Shown here piece after piece: positions 6,767 to 14,798 of a stretch of DNA of 20,784 nt (its first letter is position 1; each line of letters begins with the position of its first letter). The notes under the pieces were generated by a model. The model did not search any database and was not told where the DNA came from. It saw only the letters and a list, made by a program, of their open reading frames with translations. Location of the stretch: assembly GCA_026990815.1 (NCBI GenBank), contig JALXCS010000157.1, positions 1-20,784 of the forward strand. Direction: 5' to 3'. The stretch comes from Methylomonas sp. (GTDB taxonomy: Bacteria > Pseudomonadota > Gammaproteobacteria > Methylococcales > Methylomonadaceae). The translations under genes were made by a program, and so were the position numbers.

Positions 6767-8434
6767 TTAACTTGCCTTTCGATGCATACCACAAAGATTT
6801 TTCTGCAATTTCATTTTTGCCATCCAGTCATTAAAATCATCAACGGCAAGCGGTTTGGAAAAATAATACCCTTGTGCAATATCGCAATCGTAGCCTTTTA
6901 ACCTGTTTAAAATCTCCTGATTTTCAACTCCTTCCGCGGTAACGTGTAAACCAAGGTTATGAGCTAGGTTTATGGTTGCTTTAACAATAATGGCATCATT
7001 TTCACTGTTCTGAATATCTTCAACAAAAGATTTATCTATTTTCAATTCAGACAATGGCATTTTCTTTAGATAGGCCAAAGATGAATAACCAGTACCAAAA
7101 TCGTCTACTGCAAGTTCAAAACCCATTGTATTCAATCTGTCTATGACAGTTAATGCCCGTTCAGGATCAGTCATAATCGAGCTTTCAGTAATCTCAAGAA
7201 TAATCCATTCCGGTTTTACTCCTGACGAAGCAGTAACACCGGCAATAATATCGGGGAGATTGGGATCTAATAAATCCTTGGCGGATAAATTGACTGAAAT
7301 TTTTATTTCCTGCCCTTGCTTATGCCACTCGGCACAGTGTTGAAATGCTCTTTTCAATACCCATAATGTTAAGGATTTAATAGTTCTAGTTCGTTCGGCC
7401 ATCGGAATAAATTCTTCGGGTGAAATAAAACCATGCTTGGGATGATTCCAGCGCACCAAAGCTTCCGCTCCAAATAGCTGGCAATTTTGAATAGAAATTT
7501 TAGGTTGATAGTAAAGTTCCAGTTGATCGCGGTCAATTGCATTACGCAATTCACTCATTAATGTCAATCGCATCGGGCTATGTTTATCAAATGACGATTC
7601 ATAAACCGAATAGCCATTATTGGAGCTTCTTGCCATATACAGAGCAACGCCGGCTCTTTGAACCAAAGAATCAACATCTTCACCATGCTTGGGAAAATGC
7701 ACGATCCCGACATTGGAATGTACTGCAAATTGTAATCGCTCCACAATAAAAGCCTGTTCCATCGCCTTTTGTATTGCCTGAGCAAGATATTGCGCCTCCA
7801 TCAAGTCGTCGTCAATATCGGTCAACAAAATACCAAAAACATTACCATCAATTCTGGCTACGCTGTCTGGATCTAAAACCACACTTTGAAGACGCGTCGC
7901 AATTTGCTTTAAAATTAAATCACTGCTGTTTCTACCTAAAGTATCGTAAACTTCCTTAAAGTTCTCGATTTCAATCAGTAATATCGATAACTTGGTGTCT
8001 TGCTGATTGGTTGAGGTAATTGCTTGACTGACCCGATCGTAAAATAAGCCTCTGTTGGGCAAATCAGTCAACGGATCGTGAGTTGTGACATAACTCGCCT
8101 GGCGGGTCATTTCATCTGCTTTTTGACGTAACTCATGGGTTTGGTCATAGATCATCGCCCCCGCTTCATAAGCAATGATTGAGCTGGAATATTGACCCCA
8201 TAACGCAAAGACAAAAGGCACACCATTAAGAATCCACAGCGCCATATTAGTTTTTTGGGCTTTAACAATCCCTTCCAGAGAAACTTCACCAACCAAATAA
8301 AAACTAACCATACAGGATGCGACGATAATAGCCGCAATGGCAATCAAAACACCTTGATAAGCGGTTTTTGAAACGCTACTTTTTAGAACTTGAACATTGT
8401 CGCTCAATAGAGCAGTTGCCATCGTAAAAATCAT
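6767..8434 (-). CDS. Membrane GGDEF-EAL protein, probable c-di-GMP phosphodiesterase
   Basis: A 555-aa protein with two transmembrane segments (about 27-48 and 65-88), a short linker helix, a GGDEF domain (about 114-280) and an EAL domain (about 290-540). The cyclase signature is degenerate: DGNVF (196-200) replaces GGDEF, and the usual metal-site Asp region reads LLIEIENF. This half is therefore probably not a cyclase. The EAL half keeps EAL (324-326), the Asn of VNLSAKDL, EITES (414-418), DDFGTGYSSL (444-453), KIDKSF and EGVE (501-504), as expected for an active phosphodiesterase. AAGGAGATG sits just upstream of the ATG at 8434 and supports this start. It follows metZ by 43 nt and could be read through from that operon. 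No sensory domain is recognisable beyond the membrane anchor. Confidence 0.92.
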   Translation of the reverse strand: MIFTMATALLSDNVQVLKSSVSKTAYQGVLIAIAAIIVASCMVSFYLVGEVSLEGIVKAQKTNMALWILNGVPFVFALWGQYSSSIIAYEAGAMIYDQTHELRQKADEMTRQASYVTTHDPLTDLPNRGLFYDRVSQAITSTNQQDTKLSILLIEIENFKEVYDTLGRNSSDLILKQIATRLQSVVLDPDSVARIDGNVFGILLTDIDDDLMEAQYLAQAIQKAMEQAFIVERLQFAVHSNVGIVHFPKHGEDVDSLVQRAGVALYMARSSNNGYSVYESSFDKHSPMRLTLMSELRNAIDRDQLELYYQPKISIQNCQLFGAEALVRWNHPKHGFISPEEFIPMAERTRTIKSLTLWVLKRAFQHCAEWHKQGQEIKISVNLSAKDLLDPNLPDIIAGVTASSGVKPEWIILEITESSIMTDPERALTVIDRLNTMGFELAVDDFGTGYSSLAYLKKMPLSELKIDKSFVEDIQNSENDAIIVKATINLAHNLGLHVTAEGVENQEILNRLKGYDCDIAQGYYFSKPLAVDDFNDWMAKMKLQKNLCGMHRKAS

Positions 8435-8477
8435 AAATCATCTCCTTGACTTATGATTCTAGAAGCAATTGACTATT

Positions 8478-9668
8478 TTACAAGCCTGGTTTCAGGTCAT
8501 TTATGATGTCGCTCACATTTTCAAGACCAACCGAGATACGCACCAAACCCTCTGTTATTCCGGCTTTGACTCTCTCCTGCTCTGATAAACGACTATGTGT
8601 TGTTGATGCAGGATGCGTTATGGTAGTTTTAACATCGCCCAGATTGGCAGTGATTGATAAAAACCTGGTACTGTTAATTAATTTCCAGGCCTGTTCTTTG
8701 CCCCCAACCAATTCAAAACTGACAACCCCTCCAAAGCCCGTTTGCTGATGCTTTGCCAGTTCATGCTGGGCATGAGAAACAAGTCCTGGATAATGTACTT
8801 TCATGACGTTATTCTGTTCTTCAAGCCACTGTGCCAAAGCCGTTGCATTTTCACAATGCGCCTTCATTCTGATAGCCAGAGTTTCCAGTCCCGATAAAAA
8901 CACCCAGGCATTAAAAGGACTCATGGTCGCCCCGCCAGTACGTAAAAAAGGATAAATTTGCTTTTCGATCAATTCATCACTGGCAACCACCGCACCACCG
9001 ACACACCGGCCATGTCCATCAATATATTTGGTGGTGGAATGCACCACGATATCAGCACCAAGCTGCAAAGGTTTTTGAAGCGTTGGGGTACAAAAAACAT
9101 TATCAACCACTAATAGACAATCATGACGGTGGGCAATGTCCGCCAATTTGCTAATATCTGCAATTTCTATTAATGGATTGGATGGCGTTTCCAAAAATAA
9201 AAACCGCGTATCCGGTGTAATCGCCGCTTCCCAGGCTGAAGGGTCGGTTAAATCAACAAAATCAGTGGTCACACCAAACTTAGCAAAAAAGTTTTGAAAT
9301 AACAATACGGTATTGCCGAAAACACTGCGTGAGGAAACCACATGATCGCCCACTTTCAACAACCCCATACATAAAGCCATAATGGCTGCCATTCCTGATG
9401 AAAAAGCCAGACACCGCTCTCCAGCCTCCATCGCAGCCAATCTCTCCTGAAAAGCTGTTACCGTTGGATTAGTGAAACGGGAATAAATATTACCGGGTGA
9501 TTCTCCGGAAAACCTCAGTGCAGCTTCCTCTGCACTATCAAAAACATAACTGGAAGTCGCAAAGATAGGTATGCTATGTTCATCTTGTTCGGTTCTGTGG
9601 TGACCGGTTCGAACGGCTTGTGTTTCAATTGCGTATTGATTCCAATCAATCTTATTTTTGTTATCCAT
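8478..9668 (-). CDS. metZ: O-succinylhomoserine sulfhydrylase
   Basis: A 396-aa PLP enzyme of the Cys/Met metabolism family that makes homocysteine directly from O-succinylhomoserine and sulfide. The pyridoxal lysine is Lys214 in HSTTKYIDGHGR, and Asp189 in VVDNVF contacts the cofactor ring. Other family marks are YSRFTNPT (62-69) and AFSSGMAAI (88-96). The name rests on strong similarity to MetZ proteins and on the position right after purF, which is the usual MetZ location in Pseudomonas and relatives. Cystathionine gamma-synthase is the main alternative. The ATG overlaps the purF stop by one base (TGATG), which suggests translational coupling. Confidence 0.92.
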   Translation of the reverse strand: MDNKNKIDWNQYAIETQAVRTGHHRTEQDEHSIPIFATSSYVFDSAEEAALRFSGESPGNIYSRFTNPTVTAFQERLAAMEAGERCLAFSSGMAAIMALCMGLLKVGDHVVSSRSVFGNTVLLFQNFFAKFGVTTDFVDLTDPSAWEAAITPDTRFLFLETPSNPLIEIADISKLADIAHRHDCLLVVDNVFCTPTLQKPLQLGADIVVHSTTKYIDGHGRCVGGAVVASDELIEKQIYPFLRTGGATMSPFNAWVFLSGLETLAIRMKAHCENATALAQWLEEQNNVMKVHYPGLVSHAQHELAKHQQTGFGGVVSFELVGGKEQAWKLINSTRFLSITANLGDVKTTITHPASTTHSRLSEQERVKAGITEGLVRISVGLENVSDIINDLKPGL

Positions 9669-11176
9669 CAGGCGGAATTGCTCATCTCTATTATAAAATT
9701 TTCAGCATTTCTTGCAGCTTGGGCATCGTCATTACGAAGCCCTTCGATTCTTTCCAGATAGGCATTGTTGACATCACCGGTACAATACTCATTGCTAAAA
9801 CAGGAAGTGTCAAAACCTTTAATCTCTGGGTTACCTTTTCGCACAGCATCTATTAAATCATCCAGATCCTGGTAAATCATTCGGTCCGCTCCCATTTCAT
9901 CACAAATCTGTTCTTCAGACCGACCATGGGCTATCAACTCATGCGCAGCTGGCATGTCGATCCCATAGACATTCGGGTATCGTACAGGTGGAGCGGCTGA
10001 CGCAAAATAAACTTTTTTTGCCCCGGCATCTCGCGCCATCTGAATAATTTGCTGGGAAGTAGTGCCTCGAACTACAGAATCATCGACCAGAAGCACATTT
10101 TTACCATTGAACTCCAGCCCAATTGGATTCAATTTTTGTCTAACTGATTTTTTCCGCATTTGCTGCCTAGGCATGATAAAAGTTCTACCGATGTAACGGT
10201 TTTTGATAAATCCCTCCCGAAATTTTACCCCAAGTTCATTGGCCATTTGTAATGCCGATGTTCTGCTGGTATCTGGAATGGGTATTACCACGTCGATATC
10301 ATGATCTGACCAGGTTCTCTGAATTTTTTCAGCTAGTTTCTCGCCCATTCGCAACCTAGCCTTGTAAACAGAGATATTGTCTAAAATTGAATCCGGACGG
10401 GCAAAATACACAAACTCAAAAATACAAGGTGTTTTTTCTATATTTACCGCACACTGTCGAGTATGCAATTGACCAGATGCTTCGATAAATACCGCTTCAC
10501 CAGGCTCAATATCTCGAATAAGCTCGAAACCCAGAACATCCAGTGCCACACTCTCTGAAGCAATCATGTATTCATTACCTTGGTCAGTTTCCCGCGCACC
10601 AAAAACAGCGGGCCTGATTCCGTGTGGATCTCTGAAACCCAGGATACCGAAACCTGCGATCATCACCACAGCAGCATAAGCGCCGCGACATCTTTTATGT
10701 ACCGCCGAAACCGCTTTGAAGACATCATCTACTGATAATCGCAGCTTTCTTAATTGTTGCAATTCGTGGGCAAAGATATTCAACAATACTTCTGAATCTG
10801 AATCAGTATTAATATGTCTCTGGTCATCCACGAACAATTGTTTTTTCAATTCTTCTGCATTAGTCAAATTTCCATTATGGGCAAGCGTCAAGCCAAATGG
10901 CGAATTGACATAAAATGGCTGCGCCTCAGCAGAACTGGTACAACCGGCAGTTGGATAGCGAACATGACCAATACCCATCGTACCTTTAAGTCGTAACATC
11001 TCCCCACTGGTGAAAACATCACGAGCTAAACCGTTGTCTTTACGCAAATGCAAACGATTTCCTTGGCAAGTGACGATCCCGGCGGCGTCCTGCCCGCGGT
11101 GCTGTAATACGGTTAAAGCATCATACAGATCCTGATTAACATTTTGGTGAGCGACAATCCCAGCGATTCCACACAT
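9668..11176 (-). CDS. purF: Amidophosphoribosyltransferase
   Basis: A 502-aa enzyme that converts PRPP and glutamine to phosphoribosylamine, the first step of purine synthesis. Cys2, exposed after removal of Met1 (MCGIAGI), is the class II glutaminase nucleophile. Other glutaminase marks are HRGQDAAGI (26-34), HVRYPTAG (71-78) and AHNGNL (99-104). The phosphoribosyltransferase half has the PRPP loop VLLVDDSVVRGTT (361-373). Length fits the family (about 505 aa). It follows cvpA by 17 nt, the arrangement seen across gammaproteobacteria. A modest AAAGG lies 10-12 nt before the ATG. Confidence 0.97.
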   Translation of the reverse strand: MCGIAGIVAHQNVNQDLYDALTVLQHRGQDAAGIVTCQGNRLHLRKDNGLARDVFTSGEMLRLKGTMGIGHVRYPTAGCTSSAEAQPFYVNSPFGLTLAHNGNLTNAEELKKQLFVDDQRHINTDSDSEVLLNIFAHELQQLRKLRLSVDDVFKAVSAVHKRCRGAYAAVVMIAGFGILGFRDPHGIRPAVFGARETDQGNEYMIASESVALDVLGFELIRDIEPGEAVFIEASGQLHTRQCAVNIEKTPCIFEFVYFARPDSILDNISVYKARLRMGEKLAEKIQRTWSDHDIDVVIPIPDTSRTSALQMANELGVKFREGFIKNRYIGRTFIMPRQQMRKKSVRQKLNPIGLEFNGKNVLLVDDSVVRGTTSQQIIQMARDAGAKKVYFASAAPPVRYPNVYGIDMPAAHELIAHGRSEEQICDEMGADRMIYQDLDDLIDAVRKGNPEIKGFDTSCFSNEYCTGDVNNAYLERIEGLRNDDAQAARNAENFIIEMSNSA

Positions 11177-11193
11177 TTTCTATAAGACCTTTG

Positions 11194-11688
11194 TTAATGA
11201 TAATTTAAATATCCAGCCATGCTCGAAGGCACCTGATCTCGCAGCCACACAGCAAGTGATTGAAAAGGAGGAATCAATTTTGATTTTTTCCACCAAGAAT
11301 CCTCTGGTAATGGTGTCAATCCTGCAAGCATGACCAGTACGGCAACCACAACCATGCCGCGAGCAATACCAAAAAGCATACCAGCAAAACGATCGGTTCC
11401 CGTTAGACCAGTTTTTTTTACCAGCGCACTTAGTAGATAGCTGATAATGCCACCCAAAATCAGAGTAACGAAAAACAATATCGCAAATGCTACTGCAATT
11501 CTAGCTGAGGAGGAAAAACTGATAACTGGCTCAAGAAATAGCGAAAATTGACGACTAAAGCTCAAACCAATCCAAATTGCAATAACCCATGTAAACAAGG
11601 AAAAAGCTTCACGAATCAAACCACGAAATAGCCCAATGATCAGGGAAATAAAAATCAAGCCTAAAATTGCATAATCAATCCAGATCAT
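11194..11688 (-). CDS. cvpA: CvpA family membrane protein
   Basis: A 164-aa integral membrane protein with four predicted hydrophobic segments (about 5-22, 28-46, 63-88 and 105-125). It matches the CvpA/colicin V production family, including WIDYAILGLIFISLIIGLF at the start and the DRFAGMLFGIARGM motif. CvpA proteins are linked to envelope homeostasis and cell-surface functions; the colicin name reflects the plasmid assay in which the gene was found. Its ATG overlaps the stop of the SPOR gene by one base (TAATG), and purF follows directly. Both are typical of the locus. Confidence 0.92.
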   Translation of the reverse strand: MIWIDYAILGLIFISLIIGLFRGLIREAFSLFTWVIAIWIGLSFSRQFSLFLEPVISFSSSARIAVAFAILFFVTLILGGIISYLLSALVKKTGLTGTDRFAGMLFGIARGMVVVAVLVMLAGLTPLPEDSWWKKSKLIPPFQSLAVWLRDQVPSSMAGYLNYH

Positions 11689-12194
11689 TATTCAGCCACT
11701 AAAATGGGGCGCAATTGGAATTGCTTTTCTAATTGCACTTTGATCACTTCAGCTCTTTTTTTGTCTAGTTCAGGCCCAATTCTAAGCCGAAACAATTTGC
11801 CATTTTTTTTGGTTTCAACAGAATCCAGAAATGTTGAAAAACCTTTTTTACGCAATTTGTCCTGCAAAAGTAAAGCATTCTCACGTTCTGCAAAACTACC
11901 CACTTGGATAATCCATCGCACCAGTCCAGAACTTGGGAGCTCTGATTTATCATTATTCTGTTGTTCGACATATAATGGCGGGGCATCAGGCAAAGTTAAA
12001 ACCTGTTCAACTGAATCTGGTAAGTTTTCGGCTGTTTTTGTAAAAGTGTCTTTGGGTGGCTCCGGTATTTTCAGTTCATTGATAAACTTACCTTCATCCT
12101 GAACCGGGTCATCAAATAACATGGGTATAAAAATAGCAGCTAAAGCTGTAATAACAACAGCTCCAATTAAACGCTGTTTTAATTCCTGATCCAT
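11688..12194 (-). CDS. SPOR-domain membrane protein (DedD-like)
   Basis: A 168-aa single-pass protein. It has a short cytosolic start (MDQELKQR), one transmembrane segment (about 9-26), a low-complexity periplasmic stretch rich in Pro, Lys and Glu (about 30-88), and a SPOR domain (about 91-165; WIIQVGSFAERENALLLQDK onward). SPOR domains bind denuded peptidoglycan at the division septum, and DedD in E. coli aids septal growth. The position between folC and cvpA matches dedD in E. coli. AGGGTGG sits about 5 nt upstream of the ATG and is a strong ribosome site. It begins 98 nt after folC, with a terminator-like hairpin between. Confidence 0.87.
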   Translation of the reverse strand: MDQELKQRLIGAVVITALAAIFIPMLFDDPVQDEGKFINELKIPEPPKDTFTKTAENLPDSVEQVLTLPDAPPLYVEQQNNDKSELPSSGLVRWIIQVGSFAERENALLLQDKLRKKGFSTFLDSVETKKNGKLFRLRIGPELDKKRAEVIKVQLEKQFQLRPILVAE

Positions 12195-12260
12195 ATTACC
12201 ACCCTACTTAATTTCAGAAACAATATATTATCCAGATTTTGAAGTAATATTATAGGTTTT

Positions 12261-12282
12261 AAGAAAAATGTGGGCAGCCACA
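12261..12282 (-). terminator. Weak rho-independent terminator candidate after folC
   Basis: Reading the minus strand after the folC stop, TGTGG-CTGC-CCACA forms a 5-bp stem with a 4-nt loop (12282-12269), followed at once by TTTTTCTT (12268-12261). The T-run is good but the stem is short, so it may only attenuate. A TATAAT lies just beyond it on the same strand (12254-12249) and could be the -10 of a promoter for the SPOR-cvpA-purF-metZ genes, although no matching -35 is visible. Confidence 0.4.
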
Positions 12283-12293
12283 GACAAAATAAA

Positions 12294-13565
12294 TTATTTA
12301 TTTGGGAAGGCATTAAAGTAAGCAGAAACCAAAAAAAATGATCCAAAAACCAGAATTAAATCACCTTGCCTTGCATTTTCCCTGGCTGCATTAAATGTAT
12401 CAGTAAAATTTGCAAAATTGTAAGTTAAGCCTTTTACTTTCTGTTCTTTAAAAACTTCGGCTATCACTGATTGTTCAGCAATTCTCGAATGATTCAAAGG
12501 AGCAATATACCAGTTTAAAACATAAGGGTGCATGATGCGAACAACGCCACCAATATCTTTGTCTTTCATCATTGCAAAAATAGCATGAATTCGCTGATTT
12601 GGAAAATACCTTTCCAATCCAGTAGCTAACATCCGTGCCGCCTGCGGATTGTGTCCCACATCCAGCAATACCGGAACTTCACCATTAATTAACTGAAAAC
12701 GGCCTGTTAAACAAACATTTATCAACCCTTTTGCAACACTTGACGCATTTACCGGTAATTTTTTCTGCAACAACTCTATAGCCATCATTGCCGTTGAAGC
12801 ATTACGATATTGCTGTTCGCCAATTAAAGCAGGATTGGGTAATTCATCAAAGATAACACTATCATTTTGCAACCATTGCCAGCTTTCTCCTGTTTTTTGA
12901 TACCTGAATTCACTGCCAACCGTATAGACCTCTGCTTGAATCTCCAACGCATTCTTGATTAAAGATTCAGGCGGCTCAAGATCACCAATGATTGCTGGTA
13001 CACCTGCACGGAAAATCCCCGATTTTTCTTTTCCGATCACCTCCCGGGTTTCACCAAGCCAATCGGTGTGATCAATACAAATAGTAGTCACAATAGCGAC
13101 ATCTGCATCAATGATATTCACTGCATCCAGTCTTCCACCCAACCCGACCTCGAGAAGCTGAATATCAAGATTTGAGCGCCAGAAAATATCCAGGGCGGCC
13201 AATGTTCCAAACTCAAAATAACTTAGAGAAACATCCCCTCTGACAGCTTCAATTCGTTTAAATGCATCACAAATTGTCTGATCTGATACTGGTTTCCCCG
13301 CGACTTTAATTCTTTCGTTATATTTGAGAATATGCGGTGATGTATAAGTTCCAACCTGGAATCCAGCAGCTCGATAAATTGACTCCAAAAATGCTATACA
13401 TGAACCTTTGCCATTGGTTCCCCCAACAATAATTGTTGTTGGTTTGCTTTGTTCAGGATTTAATGATTGATAAACACGAGTCACCCGCTCTAAACCCAAA
13501 TCAATAGGTTTTTTGTGCAATTTCTCCTGCCAGCTTAACCAATCTTCAAGAGCCTCAAAATGCAT
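12294..13565 (-). CDS. folC: Bifunctional folylpolyglutamate/dihydrofolate synthase
   Basis: A 423-aa Mur-ligase-family enzyme that adds glutamate to dihydropteroate and to folates. The ATP loop GGTNGKGS is at 48-55. The N-terminal LEDWLSWQEKLH...IDLGLERV is the usual FolC opening, followed by VGLGGRLDAVN, the HTDWLG motif and the DVGHNPQAA motif of the C-terminal domain. Length fits the family. It lies 20 nt after accD, as in most gammaproteobacteria. The upstream sequence lacks a clear Shine-Dalgarno, so translation may depend on coupling to accD. The ATG start is supported by the family's N-terminus. Confidence 0.96.
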   Translation of the reverse strand: MHFEALEDWLSWQEKLHKKPIDLGLERVTRVYQSLNPEQSKPTTIIVGGTNGKGSCIAFLESIYRAAGFQVGTYTSPHILKYNERIKVAGKPVSDQTICDAFKRIEAVRGDVSLSYFEFGTLAALDIFWRSNLDIQLLEVGLGGRLDAVNIIDADVAIVTTICIDHTDWLGETREVIGKEKSGIFRAGVPAIIGDLEPPESLIKNALEIQAEVYTVGSEFRYQKTGESWQWLQNDSVIFDELPNPALIGEQQYRNASTAMMAIELLQKKLPVNASSVAKGLINVCLTGRFQLINGEVPVLLDVGHNPQAARMLATGLERYFPNQRIHAIFAMMKDKDIGGVVRIMHPYVLNWYIAPLNHSRIAEQSVIAEVFKEQKVKGLTYNFANFTDTFNAARENARQGDLILVFGSFFLVSAYFNAFPNK

Positions 13566-13585
13566 GTAAACAAGTTAAGTTATAA

Positions 13586-14524
13586 TTATGACTCTTCCTG
13601 ATGAGCTTCCTGTTCCAGCCCCTGTTGTTCTTGTTCAGGCACACTATCATGACTTGCTGAGCTTTTATTCTGTCTTCCAGCTATCAACATAGATAAAATA
13701 CTGGCCACTGTTTTGCGCATTTCCCGCCTGTCCACGATCATGTCAATAGCACCATGCTCCAACAAAAATTCGCTACGCTGAAAACCTTCTGGTAATGTTT
13801 CCCTTACCGTCTGCTCAATAACCCTGGGACCTGCAAACCCAATCAATGCATTTGGTTCTGCGATATTCACATCTCCCAACATGGCCAGACTTGCAGAAAC
13901 ACCTCCCATAGTAGGATCAGTCATGAAAGAAATAAAAGGCAATCCGGCATCTGACAATCGAGTGAGAGCAGTGCTGGTTTTTGCCATTTGAAACAGGGAA
14001 AACAAGGATTCCTGCATTCTAGCTCCGCCACTCGCAGTAAAAGTGATAAACGGGGCGCCAATTTCCAGACTCCGATTAATTCCTCGAACAAACCTTTCTC
14101 CGACCACGGAACCCATTGAGCCACCCATATAACTGAATTCGAAGGCAGCAGCAACAATATCACGACCAACCAACTTACCCTGCATAACAACCAAGGCATC
14201 GGTTTCCTTGGTTTTTTTCTGTGCCTGACTAATACGATCCTTGTATTTTTTGCTGTCTTTAAATCTCAAAGGATCATTAGGCTTAAGCCCTTTGCCTATC
14301 TCTTCCTGATTTTCTCCATCCAGGAAAATTTGCAACCGGGTGCGGGCAGAAATACGCATGTGGTGATCACATTTTGGGCATACATTGAAATTTCTTTCCA
14401 ATTCAGTGTTATATAAAATTGCACTACAACCCGGACATTTATTCCACAGACCTTCAGGTACCGTACCTTTATTCGAAGCATCCGTACGAATTTTTGCCGG
14501 AACAAGTTTTTCATACCAACTCAT
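13586..14524 (-). CDS. accD: Acetyl-CoA carboxylase carboxyltransferase subunit beta
   Basis: A 312-aa subunit that, with AccA, moves the carboxyl group from biotin to acetyl-CoA, the first step of fatty-acid synthesis. The four-cysteine zinc ribbon is at Cys30, Cys33, Cys49 and Cys52. The carboxyltransferase core follows (FEFSYMGGSMGSVVGE; TASGGARMQE; PTMGGVSAS; GFAGPRVIEQT). The last 25 residues are an acidic, Gln-rich tail of low conservation. GGAG sits 11 nt upstream of the ATG. It would normally be joined to trpA, but an inserted element and a perfect hairpin lie between, so it may need its own promoter. Confidence 0.97.
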   Translation of the reverse strand: MSWYEKLVPAKIRTDASNKGTVPEGLWNKCPGCSAILYNTELERNFNVCPKCDHHMRISARTRLQIFLDGENQEEIGKGLKPNDPLRFKDSKKYKDRISQAQKKTKETDALVVMQGKLVGRDIVAAAFEFSYMGGSMGSVVGERFVRGINRSLEIGAPFITFTASGGARMQESLFSLFQMAKTSTALTRLSDAGLPFISFMTDPTMGGVSASLAMLGDVNIAEPNALIGFAGPRVIEQTVRETLPEGFQRSEFLLEHGAIDMIVDRREMRKTVASILSMLIAGRQNKSSASHDSVPEQEQQGLEQEAHQEES

Positions 14525-14555
14525 CGTTGTATTGTCTCCAACTCAGATTCTAAAA

Positions 14556-14573
14556 TTGAACATTGCTGTTCAA
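14556..14573 (-). promoter_or_regulatory. Perfect hairpin with GCAA loop in the accD leader
   Basis: On the minus strand TTGAACA-GCAA-TGTTCAA forms a perfect 7-bp stem with a GNRA-type tetraloop. TTTTAG follows, and the accD start codon is about 31 nt downstream. It could act as an attenuator, a protein or RNA binding site, or an mRNA stabiliser. The stem is AT-rich and the T-run short, so a strong terminator is unlikely. Confidence 0.45.
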
Positions 14574-14584
14574 AAAACTGGCTT

Positions 14585-14613
14585 TTTATAAAAACCTCAA
14601 ATTTTACAAAAAC
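14585..14613 (-). promoter_or_regulatory. Possible accD promoter between the inserted element and the leader hairpin
   Basis: On the minus strand TATAAA (14590-14585) matches 5 of 6 bases of the -10 consensus. T-rich sequence lies about 16-17 nt upstream, but no convincing TTGACA. The position, between the element and the hairpin, would allow accD to be transcribed independently of trp. This is a weak call. Confidence 0.22.
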
Positions 14614-14618
14614 CATTT

Positions 14619-14627
14619 ATTATTAAC
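14619..14627. repeat. Left 9-bp target-site duplication of copy 2
   Basis: ATTATTAAC lies directly next to the left terminal repeat and is repeated exactly at 14799-14807. The right copy contains the trpA stop codon (TAA on the minus strand, 14805-14803). Confidence 0.8.
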
Positions 14628-14798
14628 CTCTGTACATGACAAAAATTTGTGGAATACGGGTTAGTGATTGAAATAACAAGATCTTCTATCGCAGGGATGC
14701 GATAGAGAACTACACGGATGTATCTATGCGTGTCTTTTTATTTCAATCACTTACCTTATTTAACATCCAAGGTGGTTAATTATTTGTCGTGTACAAAG
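14628..14798. mobile_element. 171-bp MITE-like inverted-repeat element with 9-bp target duplication (copy 2)
   Basis: The ends are inverted repeats: CTCTGTACATGACAAA (14628-14643) against the reverse complement of TTTGTCGTGTACAAAG (14783-14798), with 2 mismatches in 16. The perfect 9-bp direct repeat ATTATTAAC abuts both ends (14619-14627 and 14799-14807) and is most simply a target duplication. Inside are 20-bp inner inverted repeats, one mismatch, sharing AGTGATTGAAATAA (14663-14676) and TTATTTCAATCACT (14738-14751). The core between them (14677-14737) contains a perfect 9-bp stem with a GGGA loop (14685-14706). No ORF of useful length is present, so it must be moved by a transposase encoded elsewhere. 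It sits at the trpA stop codon. Confidence 0.85.

Noticed and set aside
13921..14514. Two overlapping minus-strand reading frames of 72-92 aa inside accD.
   Set aside because: They are shifted frames of accD, which has all its family motifs. They are shadows.
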